From positions 3,038,001 to 3,102,000 of the forward strand of contig NZ_JAPDFT010000001.1 of assembly GCF_025949665.1 (NCBI RefSeq): a stretch of 64,000 bases of DNA, in the 5' to 3' direction. Below the pieces are notes generated by a model. The model was not told the DNA's origin, did not search any database, and saw only the letters and a list, made by a program, of their open reading frames with translations. Of the stretch, positions 44,083 through 52,636 are shown one piece after another. This stretch comes from Chryseobacterium viscerum (GTDB lineage Bacteria > Bacteroidota > Bacteroidia > Flavobacteriales > Weeksellaceae). Both the position numbers and the translations under genes were made by a program. Positions within the stretch are counted from its first letter, which is position 1. Every line of letters starts with the position of its first letter.

Positions 44083-45483
44083 TTATTTATTATGCGGTTT
44101 CAGCATATTTTTCGGATCAAGGATTTCATCCAGCTTCTCCTGGGAAAGAATTCCCTTTTCAAGAACAAGATTGTAAACACTTTTTCCGGTTTCTAATGCT
44201 TCTTTAGCAATTTGTGTAGATTGTTTGTACCCGATATAAGGGTTCAGAGCCGTTACAATACCGATGCTGTGCTTCACCATATTCAGACAGATTTCTTTAT
44301 TGGCCGTAATTCCAACCACACATTTATCGCGAAGAGTATCTAAGGCATTGCAAAGGAAGTTGATATTTTCCATGATGGCATGAGAAAGTACCGGCTCCAT
44401 TACATTAAGCTGTAATTGTCCTGCTTCTGCTGCAAAAGTTACGGTAAGATCATTCCCGAATACTTTGAAACAAACCTGGTTTACCACTTCCGGAATTACC
44501 GGATTTACTTTACCTGGCATGATAGAAGATCCCGGCTGCATTGGCGGAAGATTGATTTCAAAAAGACCGGCTCTTGGCCCTGATGAAAGTAATCTTAAGT
44601 CATTACAGATTTTTGATAATTTCACGGCAAGACGCTTCGTTGCTGAAGAGTAGATCACATAAGATCCTGTATCAGGTGTTGCTTCCACTAAATCCGGTGC
44701 AGAAACAATCGGGTAACCTGTAATCTGAGCTAAGTTTTTAGCACAAAGTGTAGCATATCCTACCGGAGCATTTAATCCTGTTCCGATAGCAGTTGCCCCC
44801 ATGTTTACTTCTACAAAAAGGTTTGCATTATTATTCAGCTTAGAGATATCTTCTTCCAATGTAGCTGCGTAAGCTTCAAACTCCTGCCCCAAAGTCATTG
44901 GAACAGCATCCTGAAGCTGTGTACGGCCCATTTTGATAACATCATGAAACTCCTGTCCTTTTGCACGGAATGCAGCAATAATTTTTTCAAGTCTTTCTAC
45001 CAGACCGATGTTCATCTGCAGCAATCCCATTTTGATAGCTGTAGGATAAGCATCATTAGTAGACTGTGAAAGATTGATATGATCATTAGGTGAACAGAAT
45101 TCGTATTCTCCTTTATTTTTTCCTAATTTTTCCAACACGATATTGGCGATCACTTCATTCGCATTCATGTTGATGGAAGTTCCTGCTCCCCCCTGAATCA
45201 TATCTACCGGAAACTGGTCATGATATTTCCCTTCTACAATTTCATCACACGCTTCTGCTATTTTAAAATACAGGTTTTCATCTAGAAGTCCTAATTCATA
45301 ATTGGTTTTAGCAGCTGCTTTTTTTACAAACGCCAATCCTTTTATGAAATCAGGATATGAAGACAAAAGCTGTCCTGAAATTTTGAAATTGTTGATAGCT
45401 CTTTGTGTCTGAACCCCATAATAAGCATCTAAAGGCACATTCAGTTCGCCTAATAGATCACTTTCTTTTCTGAAATTTTCCAT
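44083..45483 (-). CDS. aspA: Aspartate ammonia-lyase
   Basis: 466 residues. FRKESDLLGELNVPLDAYYG is the aspartase N-terminus; GRTQLQDAVPMTLGQEF and the flexible SS-loop GSSIMPGKVNPVIPEV carry the active site (the catalytic serine is in GSS). It converts aspartate to fumarate and ammonia. Fumarase II is the alternative, but N-terminal features and the ATAIGTGLNAP segment favour aspartase. Monocistronic. Confidence 0.93.
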   Translation of the reverse strand: MENFRKESDLLGELNVPLDAYYGVQTQRAINNFKISGQLLSSYPDFIKGLAFVKKAAAKTNYELGLLDENLYFKIAEACDEIVEGKYHDQFPVDMIQGGAGTSINMNANEVIANIVLEKLGKNKGEYEFCSPNDHINLSQSTNDAYPTAIKMGLLQMNIGLVERLEKIIAAFRAKGQEFHDVIKMGRTQLQDAVPMTLGQEFEAYAATLEEDISKLNNNANLFVEVNMGATAIGTGLNAPVGYATLCAKNLAQITGYPIVSAPDLVEATPDTGSYVIYSSATKRLAVKLSKICNDLRLLSSGPRAGLFEINLPPMQPGSSIMPGKVNPVIPEVVNQVCFKVFGNDLTVTFAAEAGQLQLNVMEPVLSHAIMENINFLCNALDTLRDKCVVGITANKEICLNMVKHSIGIVTALNPYIGYKQSTQIAKEALETGKSVYNLVLEKGILSQEKLDEILDPKNMLKPHNK

Positions 45484-45522
45484 TACAGATATTTTACTGT
45501 TTTTGATCGTTTAAAGATAGCA

Positions 45523-45547
45523 AAAACGCATCTAACCGATGCGTTTT
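45523..45547 (-). terminator. Terminator of the amidase gene
   Basis: Stem AAAACGCATC/GATGCGTTTT with a five-base loop, minus-strand T-run after. Confidence 0.9.
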
Positions 45548-45555
45548 AATTTGAA

Positions 45556-46581
45556 TTATTTTACTGGATATTTTTGATTTAAAGCTTGCAGGATTGCCCA
45601 TGTTTCAGCATCCATGATTCCGTCATAATTCTGTGGACGGAAGTGGTACTGGAATGCTTCAATTGTTTTTTTGGTAGCATCATCCCATGTTCCGCTAAGA
45701 TCCAGTCCGTATCCAAATTTCTGTAATGAAGTCTGAATAAGGAAGATAAAGCTGGGTTCGTTATATTTTGCACTAATGTCTGCCTGTGCCGCCTCAAGAT
45801 AAGTCTGCTTTGCTGTTTCATCATACCACATCCCAATCTGGTATTCGTCATACAGTTTTTTCCATGGGAACATAGGCCCGGGATCCTGCTTTCTTGTTGG
45901 AGCAATATCTGAATGAGCAAGTACATAAGTAGGCTGAATCTGATATCTTGCCACAATATCTTTAACCAATGCGGCCACTTTTTTTACCTGATCATCACTA
46001 AAAGGAGCAAATGTTCTTTTACCTGCAGCATCTGTAGTGTAACCGGCATTTACAATTTCAATCCCGATAGAAGTATCATTAAGATTTTTATCATTTCTCC
46101 ATGAACTTACTCCTGCATGGTACGCTCTTTTGTTTTCATCTACCAACTGATAGATCTCGTTATCTCCTGTATTATTTACCAGATAGTGGGCACTCACCGC
46201 CTGCTGTGTAAGAACGGTAATAGATTTATCATCTGCAAGAGCTGTATAATGTAATATTAAGTAACGTTGTCTGAAGTTTTGGGCTACTGCGGGGAAATAA
46301 GTCTTTACAACTTTGTATCCTCCTGGTTTTGCAGATACAATAGAACCGTAACTTGTTGTATTATCATTTTTTGTTGGGTCTGCTATATTAGTAGTAAAAA
46401 AGTCTACTCCATGATCGGAGACTACTTTTGGTTTTGGAGCCACCGGAGTTGTTGTCTGAACCGTCGGTTTCGCCTGTGTTATTGGGGTTTTCGGTTTGTA
46501 AGTATTTTTTTTCACATTTTGCTGAGAAGTACATGAAAAAACAAAAGTGCTTAATCCGATGATATATAATGTCTTACGCAT
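45556..46581 (-). CDS. N-acetylmuramoyl-L-alanine amidase lipoprotein with peptidoglycan-binding domain
   Basis: 341 residues from MRKTLYIIGLSTFVFSCTSQ; 37 codons further upstream the frame is open but overlaps the tRNA promoter and lacks signal features. Lipobox VFSC anchors it in the envelope. The Amidase_2 domain has zinc ligands in YLILHYTALADD and YVLAHSDIAPTRKQDPGPMF, plus SIGIEIVNAGY. The C-terminus is a PG-binding fold (FQYHFRPQNYDGIMDAETWA). It cleaves the muramoyl-alanine bond in wall turnover. Confidence 0.93.
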   Translation of the reverse strand: MRKTLYIIGLSTFVFSCTSQQNVKKNTYKPKTPITQAKPTVQTTTPVAPKPKVVSDHGVDFFTTNIADPTKNDNTTSYGSIVSAKPGGYKVVKTYFPAVAQNFRQRYLILHYTALADDKSITVLTQQAVSAHYLVNNTGDNEIYQLVDENKRAYHAGVSSWRNDKNLNDTSIGIEIVNAGYTTDAAGKRTFAPFSDDQVKKVAALVKDIVARYQIQPTYVLAHSDIAPTRKQDPGPMFPWKKLYDEYQIGMWYDETAKQTYLEAAQADISAKYNEPSFIFLIQTSLQKFGYGLDLSGTWDDATKKTIEAFQYHFRPQNYDGIMDAETWAILQALNQKYPVK

Positions 46582-46640
46582 CAGTTTGGTTTTTGGATGA
46601 TTTATTACCTCAAAAATACACAAAATTTTCTTGAATTTTA

Positions 46641-46672
46641 TTTGGTAAATAAAGAAATCTGTTCTATATTTG
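46641..46672 (+). promoter_or_regulatory. tRNA operon promoter (TTTG-N20-TATATTTG)
   Basis: TTTG at 46641-46644 and TATATTTG at 46665-46672 with 20 bases between, matching the Bacteroidota consensus; transcription would start near 46678, about 40 bases before tRNA-Ser. Confidence 0.8.
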
Positions 46673-46716
46673 CACTCGCAATAACGGAACAACGATCATT
46701 AAAAAATCAACAAAAA

Positions 46717-46801
46717 GGAGGGTTGCCGGAGTGGTTAACGGAGCAGTTTGCTAAACTGTCGACGCGAAAGTGTCGCAAGGGTTCGAATCCCTTACCCTCC
46801 G
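46717..46801 (+). tRNA. tRNA-Ser (anticodon GCT)
   Basis: Acceptor arm GGAGGGT/ACCCTCC plus discriminator G; anticodon loop TTGCTAA gives GCU; a long variable arm (GTCGACGCGAAAGTGTCGC region) is as expected for serine; T loop GGTTCGAATCC. CCA is not encoded. Confidence 0.97.
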
Positions 46802-46816
46802 CTCTTCTTATATATT

Positions 46817-46891
46817 CGGGGCGTAGCGTAGTCCGGTCATCGCGCCTGGTTTGGGACCAGGAGGTCGCAGGTTCGAATCCTGCCGCCCCGA
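46817..46891 (+). tRNA. tRNA-Pro (anticodon TGG)
   Basis: Acceptor CGGGGCG/CGCCCCG with discriminator A; anticodon stem CCTGG/CCAGG, loop TTTGGGA, anticodon UGG. First-pair C-G is normal for tRNA-Pro. Confidence 0.97.
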
Positions 46892-46923
46892 CTGTTTTAG
46901 TAGTTTTCTCAAAACTACTTTAT

Positions 46924-46997
46924 GGGTGCGTAGCTCAGCTGGATAGAGCATCTGCCTTCTAAGCAGACGGTCAAAGGTTCGAATCCTTTCGCGCTCA
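46924..46997 (+). tRNA. tRNA-Arg (anticodon TCT)
   Basis: Acceptor GGGTGCG/CGCGCTC with G-U pairs at positions 2 and 4; anticodon stem TCTGC/GCAGA, loop CTTCTAA, anticodon UCU. Last tRNA of the three-gene operon. Confidence 0.96.
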
Positions 46998-46999
46998 CA

Positions 47000-47035
47000 A
47001 AAACCTCACAATTTTTATTGTGAGGTTTTTTGTTT
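47000..47035 (+). terminator. Terminator of the tRNA operon
   Basis: Stem AAAACCTCACAA/TTGTGAGGTTTT with a T-run, three bases after tRNA-Arg. Confidence 0.95.
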
Positions 47036-47094
47036 TTTAAGTGATAAATAAATCGTATTAATGATTTAAAAGTCAATAATTCTGAAAAAAGCAT

Positions 47095-48225
47095 TCAATC
47101 CTTGATAAGTTTCTTTATTTCATTCTGATATTTCTTATTCTGCTTTCTGATCTTCATAACTAAATAGGAAAAGATGCTTACTATAAAAAGTCCGACAATT
47201 ATCATCCCTGCAATAAAATAATTATACCGGATGGTTAGCTTCTCACTTTTCTTTTGAGTTTCTATATTATGAACATCAATAGCATGATTAATGGAGCTCA
47301 ATTCGCTTTGTTCTCTTTTAAATTTTGTTTCAAAGTATTTTCTGCTGTAAACCTGATAAAGGTTGGGATTTCCCATCGCCAGATAATTATCCGCCATTTC
47401 TTTATAAATTCCTTCATTAAGTGACAGATCTCCTGCTTCCCTGCCTAAGTTTTCAGCTTTTATTAACAGTTTCAATGCTTCCTGATTCTGATGTTTTTGT
47501 TTGTTTATCTCTGCCAATCCTTTTAAAGCAAACGCTTCCAAACTTTTTGCTTTTATCAAACCTGCAAGATTCATAGATTTCATGAAAGCTTTTTCTGCAT
47601 TGTCTGGTTGATTCAGACTGAGATAACAATGGCCAATATTATAGTAAATAATACTCTGATTAAAGTATGTTTTCTCTTCTTCTTTTATTTTTTCAAAGTT
47701 TCTGATAGCAATTAAAAATTCCTGAAGGGCGATTTCGGGATTCGACTGGCTTTTATAGATCATTCCGCGCAGGGCAAAACTTCTGGCTGTTTCAAAATGC
47801 TTCAGATAGGAATCTTCAGGCAGTTTTACCAAATACCCATCAGCTTCGTCCAATGTTTCGAGACTTTTGCTAAAGAGTTCCATCTGCTGGTATTGTATAG
47901 CTACTGCAATCAAAAAACTGGTCTGGATCTTGGGATCGTTTGTTTTCTGAACCAACTCTCTTGCTTTCAGAATATATTGCAGAGATTCGTCAAAGTTTCT
48001 CTTGGCAATTCCTGCTGTGGATAGAATCAGATAGATTTTAATGGATTTATTGAGGTCTTTTTCTTTTCGGAGCAGTTTCTTTACAATATTTATGGCTTTA
48101 TCCGGATTGTTATAAATTTCCTGATTGGCAATCTTCATCAGGGAGTCATCAGAGATTTTCTGCCCGGCAAGAGGTGCCTGGAAAAACAGAAGACTCATCA
48201 AAATGATATGGATAAAGAGTTTCAT
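47095..48225 (-). CDS. TPR membrane protein (regulator-like, no DNA-binding domain)
   Basis: 376 residues, signal peptide, about six TPR-type helical pairs (for example YILSTAGIAKRNFDESLQYI region, SIIYYNIGHCYLSLNQPDNA) and one membrane helix near 335-355 (YFIAGMIIVGLFIVSIFSYL). It ends with a short basic coil (IRKQNKKYQNEIKKLIKD). Its layout equals that of the upstream AraC-type regulator minus the HTH. Its ATG overlaps the regulator stop by one base (TGATG). It may modulate the regulator or be a sensor whose output half was lost. Confidence 0.8.
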   Translation of the reverse strand: MKLFIHIILMSLLFFQAPLAGQKISDDSLMKIANQEIYNNPDKAINIVKKLLRKEKDLNKSIKIYLILSTAGIAKRNFDESLQYILKARELVQKTNDPKIQTSFLIAVAIQYQQMELFSKSLETLDEADGYLVKLPEDSYLKHFETARSFALRGMIYKSQSNPEIALQEFLIAIRNFEKIKEEEKTYFNQSIIYYNIGHCYLSLNQPDNAEKAFMKSMNLAGLIKAKSLEAFALKGLAEINKQKHQNQEALKLLIKAENLGREAGDLSLNEGIYKEMADNYLAMGNPNLYQVYSRKYFETKFKREQSELSSINHAIDVHNIETQKKSEKLTIRYNYFIAGMIIVGLFIVSIFSYLVMKIRKQNKKYQNEIKKLIKD

Positions 48226-49826
48226 CAGTTTTTATTTTTTATAATTTCCTGAATATAGGTGTTCGGTGACATTCCTGTAATGGACTTGAATACGTTTGTA
48301 AATGCGCCATGAGATGAAAATCCAGCGTATTCTGCCAGATAGCTTACTTTATAATTCAGATAAGCCGGATCTGTTTTCAAAAGGCGCGCAATATGATCAA
48401 TTCTTAACTCATTAATGTAGCCGTTAAAGTTCTTTCCTTTATTATTATTGATGACTTCAGACAGATATTTAGTATTTATCCCTGTTTGGGCAGAAAGAAT
48501 AGCCAGTGACATGTTTTTATTCAGATAGTTGTCGGATTTTTCCCAGTCTTTGAGCTTCTGTAGAATCTCTTCCTCTTTTTCTTTGGAAATTTTAGATAGA
48601 TCCTTTTCCTGACTTTTATTCTCTTTTGCTGTCTCATCTTTCAGCATTTCAACTTCAAGACTTATAGGATCTTCTTTTATTTTCAGTTTCTCAAAAAAAT
48701 CAAGCTGTTTTTTGAGATGTCTGCTTCTTGATGATTCACTCAGAAAATAAGCAATCATTCCCGCAATAAGAATTAAAATAACAATACCAATAGTCCTAAA
48801 CAGTTTCTCTTTATGCTGCTCCTGAAACTCAAGGTTTTTATGATGATATGTTTCAAGCAGTTTTACAATATATTGTATGCCTTCCTTTTTATTGGAATCC
48901 AGTTTTGCTTTTAAATCTGTATATAAATTATTGTAATAATAATATTTTTCATCATTATTTAGGGCCAGATAGCTTCGGGCAAACAATTCATAAAATATGA
49001 TTTTCAGATCATTATAAGGAAAGTTCTCAATTTCGGAAAATCCTTTCTCCAGTTGTTTTACAGCTTCATTGTAATCACCTTTCAGAAAGTAATATCGGGA
49101 CATACTTTCATAGGCAAATGCAGAGATAAAAGCATTATTCCCATGTTTTTCAATACCCTGAATAACTTCATCAAGTAATTTCTTTGATTCTTCAAGCTTA
49201 TTCTGCGGCATCAGGAAAGCAGACCGGAAAATCATATTCTCCCATTTGATAATCCTGTTCTCTTCATTGTTATTATTAAGGTAAGAATCACTTTTATCAA
49301 TATTCAGTAAAGCAGCATTATAATTTCTATCAATTCCGGCATTGATGCCCTGAAGCTGAAACAGTTTAGCAATCACCATCCGTTCTTTGGGATTATTGCT
49401 CTTTAAAAGTTCCGGATCTTTTAAGATACCTGCAATGATCTTTTTTGACTGCCCGTACAACCCTAAATTCTGATACTGATCCGCCAGGTTATAATCATCA
49501 AACAACTGTATAAAATGGGAAAAATTCCCTTTTTTGTCATCATCCTCTTTCTGATTGGAAATACTTACAGACTGCACATAATTCCCCTGCAAGGCATAAG
49601 CCTGGGAAATAATATTCCGAAGAATCACTTTATGCTCAATATTTTTGTCACTCATCAGAAGGCTCTGTGAATAGCTGATACATTCTTCAGGATTCTGATA
49701 TAGTTTCTGAAAAGCTTTATCGGTTAAAATACTGAAATCAGGAGCAGCCTGCCCATTTATAAAAACCGGGCACCACAGAATGAAAAACAATATTGATATA
49801 TTACTTTTCAGTATTTTTTTTAACAT
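48225..49826 (-). CDS. TPR-membrane-AraC transcriptional regulator
   Basis: 533 residues from the ATG giving MLKKILKSNISILFF; a signal-like helix follows. Other in-frame ATGs lie upstream (to 49895), so the start is uncertain. Periplasmic TPR-like helices occupy about 40-355 with one membrane helix (IGIVILILIAGMIAYFLSES). The C-terminal 110 residues are an AraC-type HTH (MSLAILSAQTGINTKYLSEV; then LAEYAGFSSHGAFTNVFKSI and TGMSPNTYI). This is the flavobacterial membrane-bound AraC layout. It is divergent from the T9SS cargo genes, which it may control. Confidence 0.85.
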   Translation of the reverse strand: MLKKILKSNISILFFILWCPVFINGQAAPDFSILTDKAFQKLYQNPEECISYSQSLLMSDKNIEHKVILRNIISQAYALQGNYVQSVSISNQKEDDDKKGNFSHFIQLFDDYNLADQYQNLGLYGQSKKIIAGILKDPELLKSNNPKERMVIAKLFQLQGINAGIDRNYNAALLNIDKSDSYLNNNNEENRIIKWENMIFRSAFLMPQNKLEESKKLLDEVIQGIEKHGNNAFISAFAYESMSRYYFLKGDYNEAVKQLEKGFSEIENFPYNDLKIIFYELFARSYLALNNDEKYYYYNNLYTDLKAKLDSNKKEGIQYIVKLLETYHHKNLEFQEQHKEKLFRTIGIVILILIAGMIAYFLSESSRSRHLKKQLDFFEKLKIKEDPISLEVEMLKDETAKENKSQEKDLSKISKEKEEEILQKLKDWEKSDNYLNKNMSLAILSAQTGINTKYLSEVINNNKGKNFNGYINELRIDHIARLLKTDPAYLNYKVSYLAEYAGFSSHGAFTNVFKSITGMSPNTYIQEIIKNKN

Positions 49827-49973
49827 AAGGATCATTTCCTCATTGTTTTTACCTGATATTCCTATCATTACTCCTTTTAAACCAAATAAATACAATTGAT
49901 TGATTTACAATATTTTAAATTTTTAATTCTTGTAAATTCAACGAATTATGCAAGCGTATTCCTTGACGAAGGG

Positions 49974-49981
49974 CAAATATA
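49974..49981 (-). promoter_or_regulatory. Putative -7 box (TATATTTG) of the AraC-type regulator; rest of 49896-50254 otherwise empty
   Basis: Minus-strand TAnnTTTG match giving a leader of roughly 140 bases to the preferred start. In the remainder of this roughly 360-base divergent spacer I see AT-rich DNA only, no second convincing promoter for the cargo gene and no repeat. Confidence 0.55.
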
Positions 49982-50254
49982 ACGCTAATATTGTTCAAAC
50001 CTTTAAGTCGATTCAAAATATTAGACTTATTCTCAAATTTCAATGAAACCATCACACGTATTAAGCATTATCATTATAAAAAATTAAAGATAATCTTACA
50101 ATCATCTAAGATATGATTTTTAAGATACAATTCAATGGATCAATATTCATTGATGTAGGAAAAGAAGTTAGAAAAACGTACTGCAACAATTAATTCTACC
50201 GCTCAAAATCTGACAATAAAGCGGGTATATCAACCCTTAAAAAATAGAAATAAA

Positions 50255-52558
50255 ATGAGAAAACATTACTTATTATGGATGATTTTCCTCTTTTCGGTTT
50301 ATCATCTGAACGCTCAGACCTATTGCATACCTACTGCGGGTGCGACCAGCCAAAACAATTATCTGAAAAATGCGACATTCTCTGATCAGGGGGCATTGTA
50401 TTATAATGCTACAGCATATCAGGCTTATACTGATAATTCATCAAGCCAGATTGTAACATCTTATCCGGGAGGAACAGTGAATGTTCACCTGGACTTTGCA
50501 GGATCAGGTGTCAAATCTTATGTATGGATTGACTGGAATGCCGATGGGGATTTCGATGACTTCTATGAAAATCCGCTGACTCCATCCGCTTATACATTTG
50601 TTGATGATCAATTCTACATTCCTCCATCTCAGGCAGCAGGAATTTACAGAATCAGAGTACAGAGCGGAACTTCATTTCCCAATCCGGTAAGCCCATGCGG
50701 GCCTAATAATTATGGTAATTTCGTGGATTTCAGCCTGAAGATAGATCCAACACCATCATGTTTTGTTCCTTCAGCACTTACATCCAACAATCTGACAACC
50801 AATACAGCAACAATTTCCTGGACACCTCCAACAGCAATACCCGGAAATGGTTATGAGTACTATTACTCTTCATCCAATGTTGTCCCGAATGCTTCTACTC
50901 CTGCATCGGGAAGCACAACTTCTACTTCTGCTCCGCTCAGTGGCCTTGCATCATTTACTACTTATTACTATTATGTAAGATCTGTTTGCAGCTCAACAGA
51001 CAAAAGTGCATGGTCTTTAAGAGGAACTTTCACGACCAAATGTGATCCACAAACAACTATGTTTGAAGATTTTGAAAATGCTACAACAAGTGCAAGCTAT
51101 ACCTTAAACTGTTGGGACAAAATTATTTTAGGAACAGGCTATCAGGCTATTAGTACTGGTAGTGGCGTTAACAACTCCAAAGTAATGTATCAAAGTGCTA
51201 ACGGTCCTGCCAATATGGTAATTGCTGTTCTTCCTTCATTTAGCAATGTGAACGCAGGAACTCACTGGCTAAGATTTAAGGCAAAAGTAACAGGAACAAC
51301 AGCAGGGGTATTAGACATTGGCTATGTAACAAACGATACAGATGCTTCTACTTTTGTTAACATACAGTCTGTTAATATCAGTAATACTGTATTTGACGGA
51401 TATGAATATTATGTAACAATTCCTACTACGGTTCCGGCTACAGCAAGATTGGCTGTAAGGCACGGAGGTGTACCTGCTACTGCTATATATTGGGACAATG
51501 TGTACTGGGAACCCAAACCAACGTGTTTCTCTCCAAGTAATGTCATTTTATCTAATGTAACCAGCGCAACCGTAACTGCAGCATGGACAGCCCCAAGCAT
51601 TGCCCCTGCATTAGGATATGATATTTATTACAGCACAAGCAGCACTCCACCCACCTCATCTACTCCACCCAACCTGACAGGAATAACATCAAATCCTTAC
51701 ATCATCCAAGGATTAAATTCTGCAACAACCTATTATGTCTGGGTAAGATCAAGATGCAGTGCTACAGATCAAAGTGTATGGAGCAATATTACATCTGTAC
51801 TAACCCTTTGTGCGCCTGTGACTACTTTATCCGAGAATTTTGACTCTTATAATGCCGGGCTTCTTACCAATGCTCCATGTTGGGGAAAAATTACAACAGG
51901 AATAGCCAGTCTTAACATTAGCGGAAGCGGAGCGCTTTCCGGAACAAAACATATATTACAACGCAGCATATCTGCAAATGATGTAACCATTGCTGTGCTT
52001 CCTGAATTCTCTAATATTAATGCAGGAACTCATTCTTTGAAATTTAATGCCTACTGCAGTGTCAATACCGGAAAGCTGGAAGTAGGGTATGTAACGAATC
52101 CTACGGATGCTTCTACTTTTACAGTGATTCAGCAGTTGAATATTACAAATACATCTTATACTCCGGCTACAGGAACCAGCGAATATACTGTTGATATTCC
52201 GGCTACTGTTCCTGCAGGAGCCAGACTTGCCATCCGTAATACTTATGCCACTTCAAGCAACTCATTGTATTATTGGGATAATATTTCATGGGCTCCTACA
52301 CAGTCTATGGGGGTAAGCGATACGGTTATCAAATCCAAACCAAGCATCTATCCTAATCCTTTTACTGATATCATTACTATTACTGACAGTAAAAACATAC
52401 AACTGATAAGCATTTATGATACTTCAGGTAAAGTGGTAAATGAGATCAAAAACTTTGATACTTCCATTTCATTAAGAGATTTGCCTTCAGGTCTGTATTT
52501 AGTAAAAATGATCATGAAAGACGGTACTGCTCAAACCGTAAAAGCAATAAAAAAATAA
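50255..52558 (+). CDS. Secreted multidomain T9SS type A cargo (GEVED/FN3)
   Basis: 767 residues, signal peptide (cleavage near LNAQ-T). An N-terminal GEVED-type domain (SYVWIDWNADGDFDDFYENP), then alternating fibronectin-III domains (SALTSNNLTTNTATISWTPP; NVILSNVTSATVTAAWTAPS) and two choice-of-anchor/MAM-like domains (NAGTHWLRFKAKVTGTTAGV; NAGTHSLKFNAYCSVNTGKL). The C-terminus is a T9SS type A signal: PSIYPNPFTDIITITD and ending LPSGLYLVKMIMKDG. Predicted to be exported through the outer membrane and surface-attached or released; adhesion or substrate binding is plausible. No catalytic domain seen. Confidence 0.93.
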   Translation: MRKHYLLWMIFLFSVYHLNAQTYCIPTAGATSQNNYLKNATFSDQGALYYNATAYQAYTDNSSSQIVTSYPGGTVNVHLDFAGSGVKSYVWIDWNADGDFDDFYENPLTPSAYTFVDDQFYIPPSQAAGIYRIRVQSGTSFPNPVSPCGPNNYGNFVDFSLKIDPTPSCFVPSALTSNNLTTNTATISWTPPTAIPGNGYEYYYSSSNVVPNASTPASGSTTSTSAPLSGLASFTTYYYYVRSVCSSTDKSAWSLRGTFTTKCDPQTTMFEDFENATTSASYTLNCWDKIILGTGYQAISTGSGVNNSKVMYQSANGPANMVIAVLPSFSNVNAGTHWLRFKAKVTGTTAGVLDIGYVTNDTDASTFVNIQSVNISNTVFDGYEYYVTIPTTVPATARLAVRHGGVPATAIYWDNVYWEPKPTCFSPSNVILSNVTSATVTAAWTAPSIAPALGYDIYYSTSSTPPTSSTPPNLTGITSNPYIIQGLNSATTYYVWVRSRCSATDQSVWSNITSVLTLCAPVTTLSENFDSYNAGLLTNAPCWGKITTGIASLNISGSGALSGTKHILQRSISANDVTIAVLPEFSNINAGTHSLKFNAYCSVNTGKLEVGYVTNPTDASTFTVIQQLNITNTSYTPATGTSEYTVDIPATVPAGARLAIRNTYATSSNSLYYWDNISWAPTQSMGVSDTVIKSKPSIYPNPFTDIITITDSKNIQLISIYDTSGKVVNEIKNFDTSISLRDLPSGLYLVKMIMKDGTAQTVKAIKK

Positions 52559-52567
52559 ATGTTGTCT

Positions 52568-52617
52568 CTGTCATCAAAAGCGGTGAAAATTTGTACACCG
52601 CTTTTATGACAGTTTTT
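52568..52617 (+). terminator. Strong terminator between the T9SS cargo genes
   Basis: Long stem: CTGTCAT-bulge-AAAAGCGGTG / CACCGCTTTT-ATGACAG then TTTTT. It separates the type A gene from the type B pair, so those need their own promoter. Confidence 0.92.
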
Positions 52618-52636
52618 ATCCCCTTAAACTTATTCA

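Noticed and set aside
46717..46997. tRNA cluster as an integration site for a mobile element
   Set aside because: No integrase, no duplicated tRNA 3' end and an intact operon promoter and terminator.
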